From contig NZ_JADCDB010000001.1 of assembly GCF_020252395.1 (NCBI RefSeq), positions 62,001-126,000 on the forward strand: a stretch of DNA of 64,000 nucleotides. The letters are read 5' to 3'. Positions 63,968 to 64,000 of the stretch are shown in pieces (positions within the stretch are counted from its first letter, which is position 1; each line of letters begins with the position of its first letter). The notes under the pieces are model-generated. The model ran no database searches, was not told the origin of the DNA, and saw only the letters and a list, made by a program, of their open reading frames with translations. The stretch comes from Aestuariivirga sp. GTDB taxonomy: Bacteria > Pseudomonadota > Alphaproteobacteria > Rhizobiales > Aestuariivirgaceae. The position numbers and the translations under genes were made by a program.

Positions 63968-64000
63968 GGCTCAAACCCAGTGAGGGGAGGAAAATGGCTG

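Overview
This is a GC-rich chromosomal window from an alphaproteobacterium, most likely a Hyphomicrobiales (Rhizobiales) relative. The evidence is the gene content and order: a smoFGK-smoS-mtlK polyol operon, a glxBCD-glnT-soxBDAG cluster, a hutF-type histidine pathway, cysD plus a fused cysNC, short periplasmic-glucan genes, and dispersed palindromes of the kind common in that order. Coding density is high. I see no tRNA, rRNA, CRISPR array, transposase or phage gene.

Layout. 1-4082: the end of a Dpp/Opp-type importer operon (permease, two ATPases) followed by a ThDP decarboxylase. 4442-10317: a fasciclin protein, a giant LplT-PlsC-Aas lysophospholipid recycling fusion and a two-subunit aconitase X. 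10358-15090: opgG-opgH for periplasmic glucans and an aminotransferase. 15213-25915: the four subunits of a sarcosine oxidase/N-methylglutamate dehydrogenase, a GlxA-type activator, a glutamine synthetase-like ligase and three glutamate-synthase-like subunits; together these match the whole gene set of the N-methylglutamate route for methylamine. 26025-30888: a secreted RNase T2, an XRE-cupin regulator, and cysD-cysNC making APS/PAPS, with cysD carrying an unexpected N-terminal HTH-like domain. 31170-37712: hutH-hutF diverging from hutI-hutC-hutU around a HutC-like operator; hutG is not in the window. 37719-47077: an aldose dehydrogenase lipoprotein, two hydrolases, a polyamine-type ABC importer, an SDR and an amidase.

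47084-58951 is the most unusual part: a perfect sigma70 consensus promoter in front of a decayed site-2 protease, an ABC exporter, and then a divergent set that looks like an undescribed surface-glycan or glycolipid pathway. It holds a sulfotransferase, a membrane ATP-grasp protein, two ELM1/DUF1022 paralogues, a GT-A-like transferase, a GT4 transferase and an adenylation-carrier-membrane acyltransferase fusion. The 5' ends of two of these genes look frameshifted by one base. PAPS for the sulfotransferase could come from CysD/CysNC in the same window. 58948-63967 is the smo polyol importer with sorbitol and mannitol dehydrogenases; the binding-protein gene lies beyond the right edge.

All functions are inferred from sequence patterns read by eye; no database search was run.
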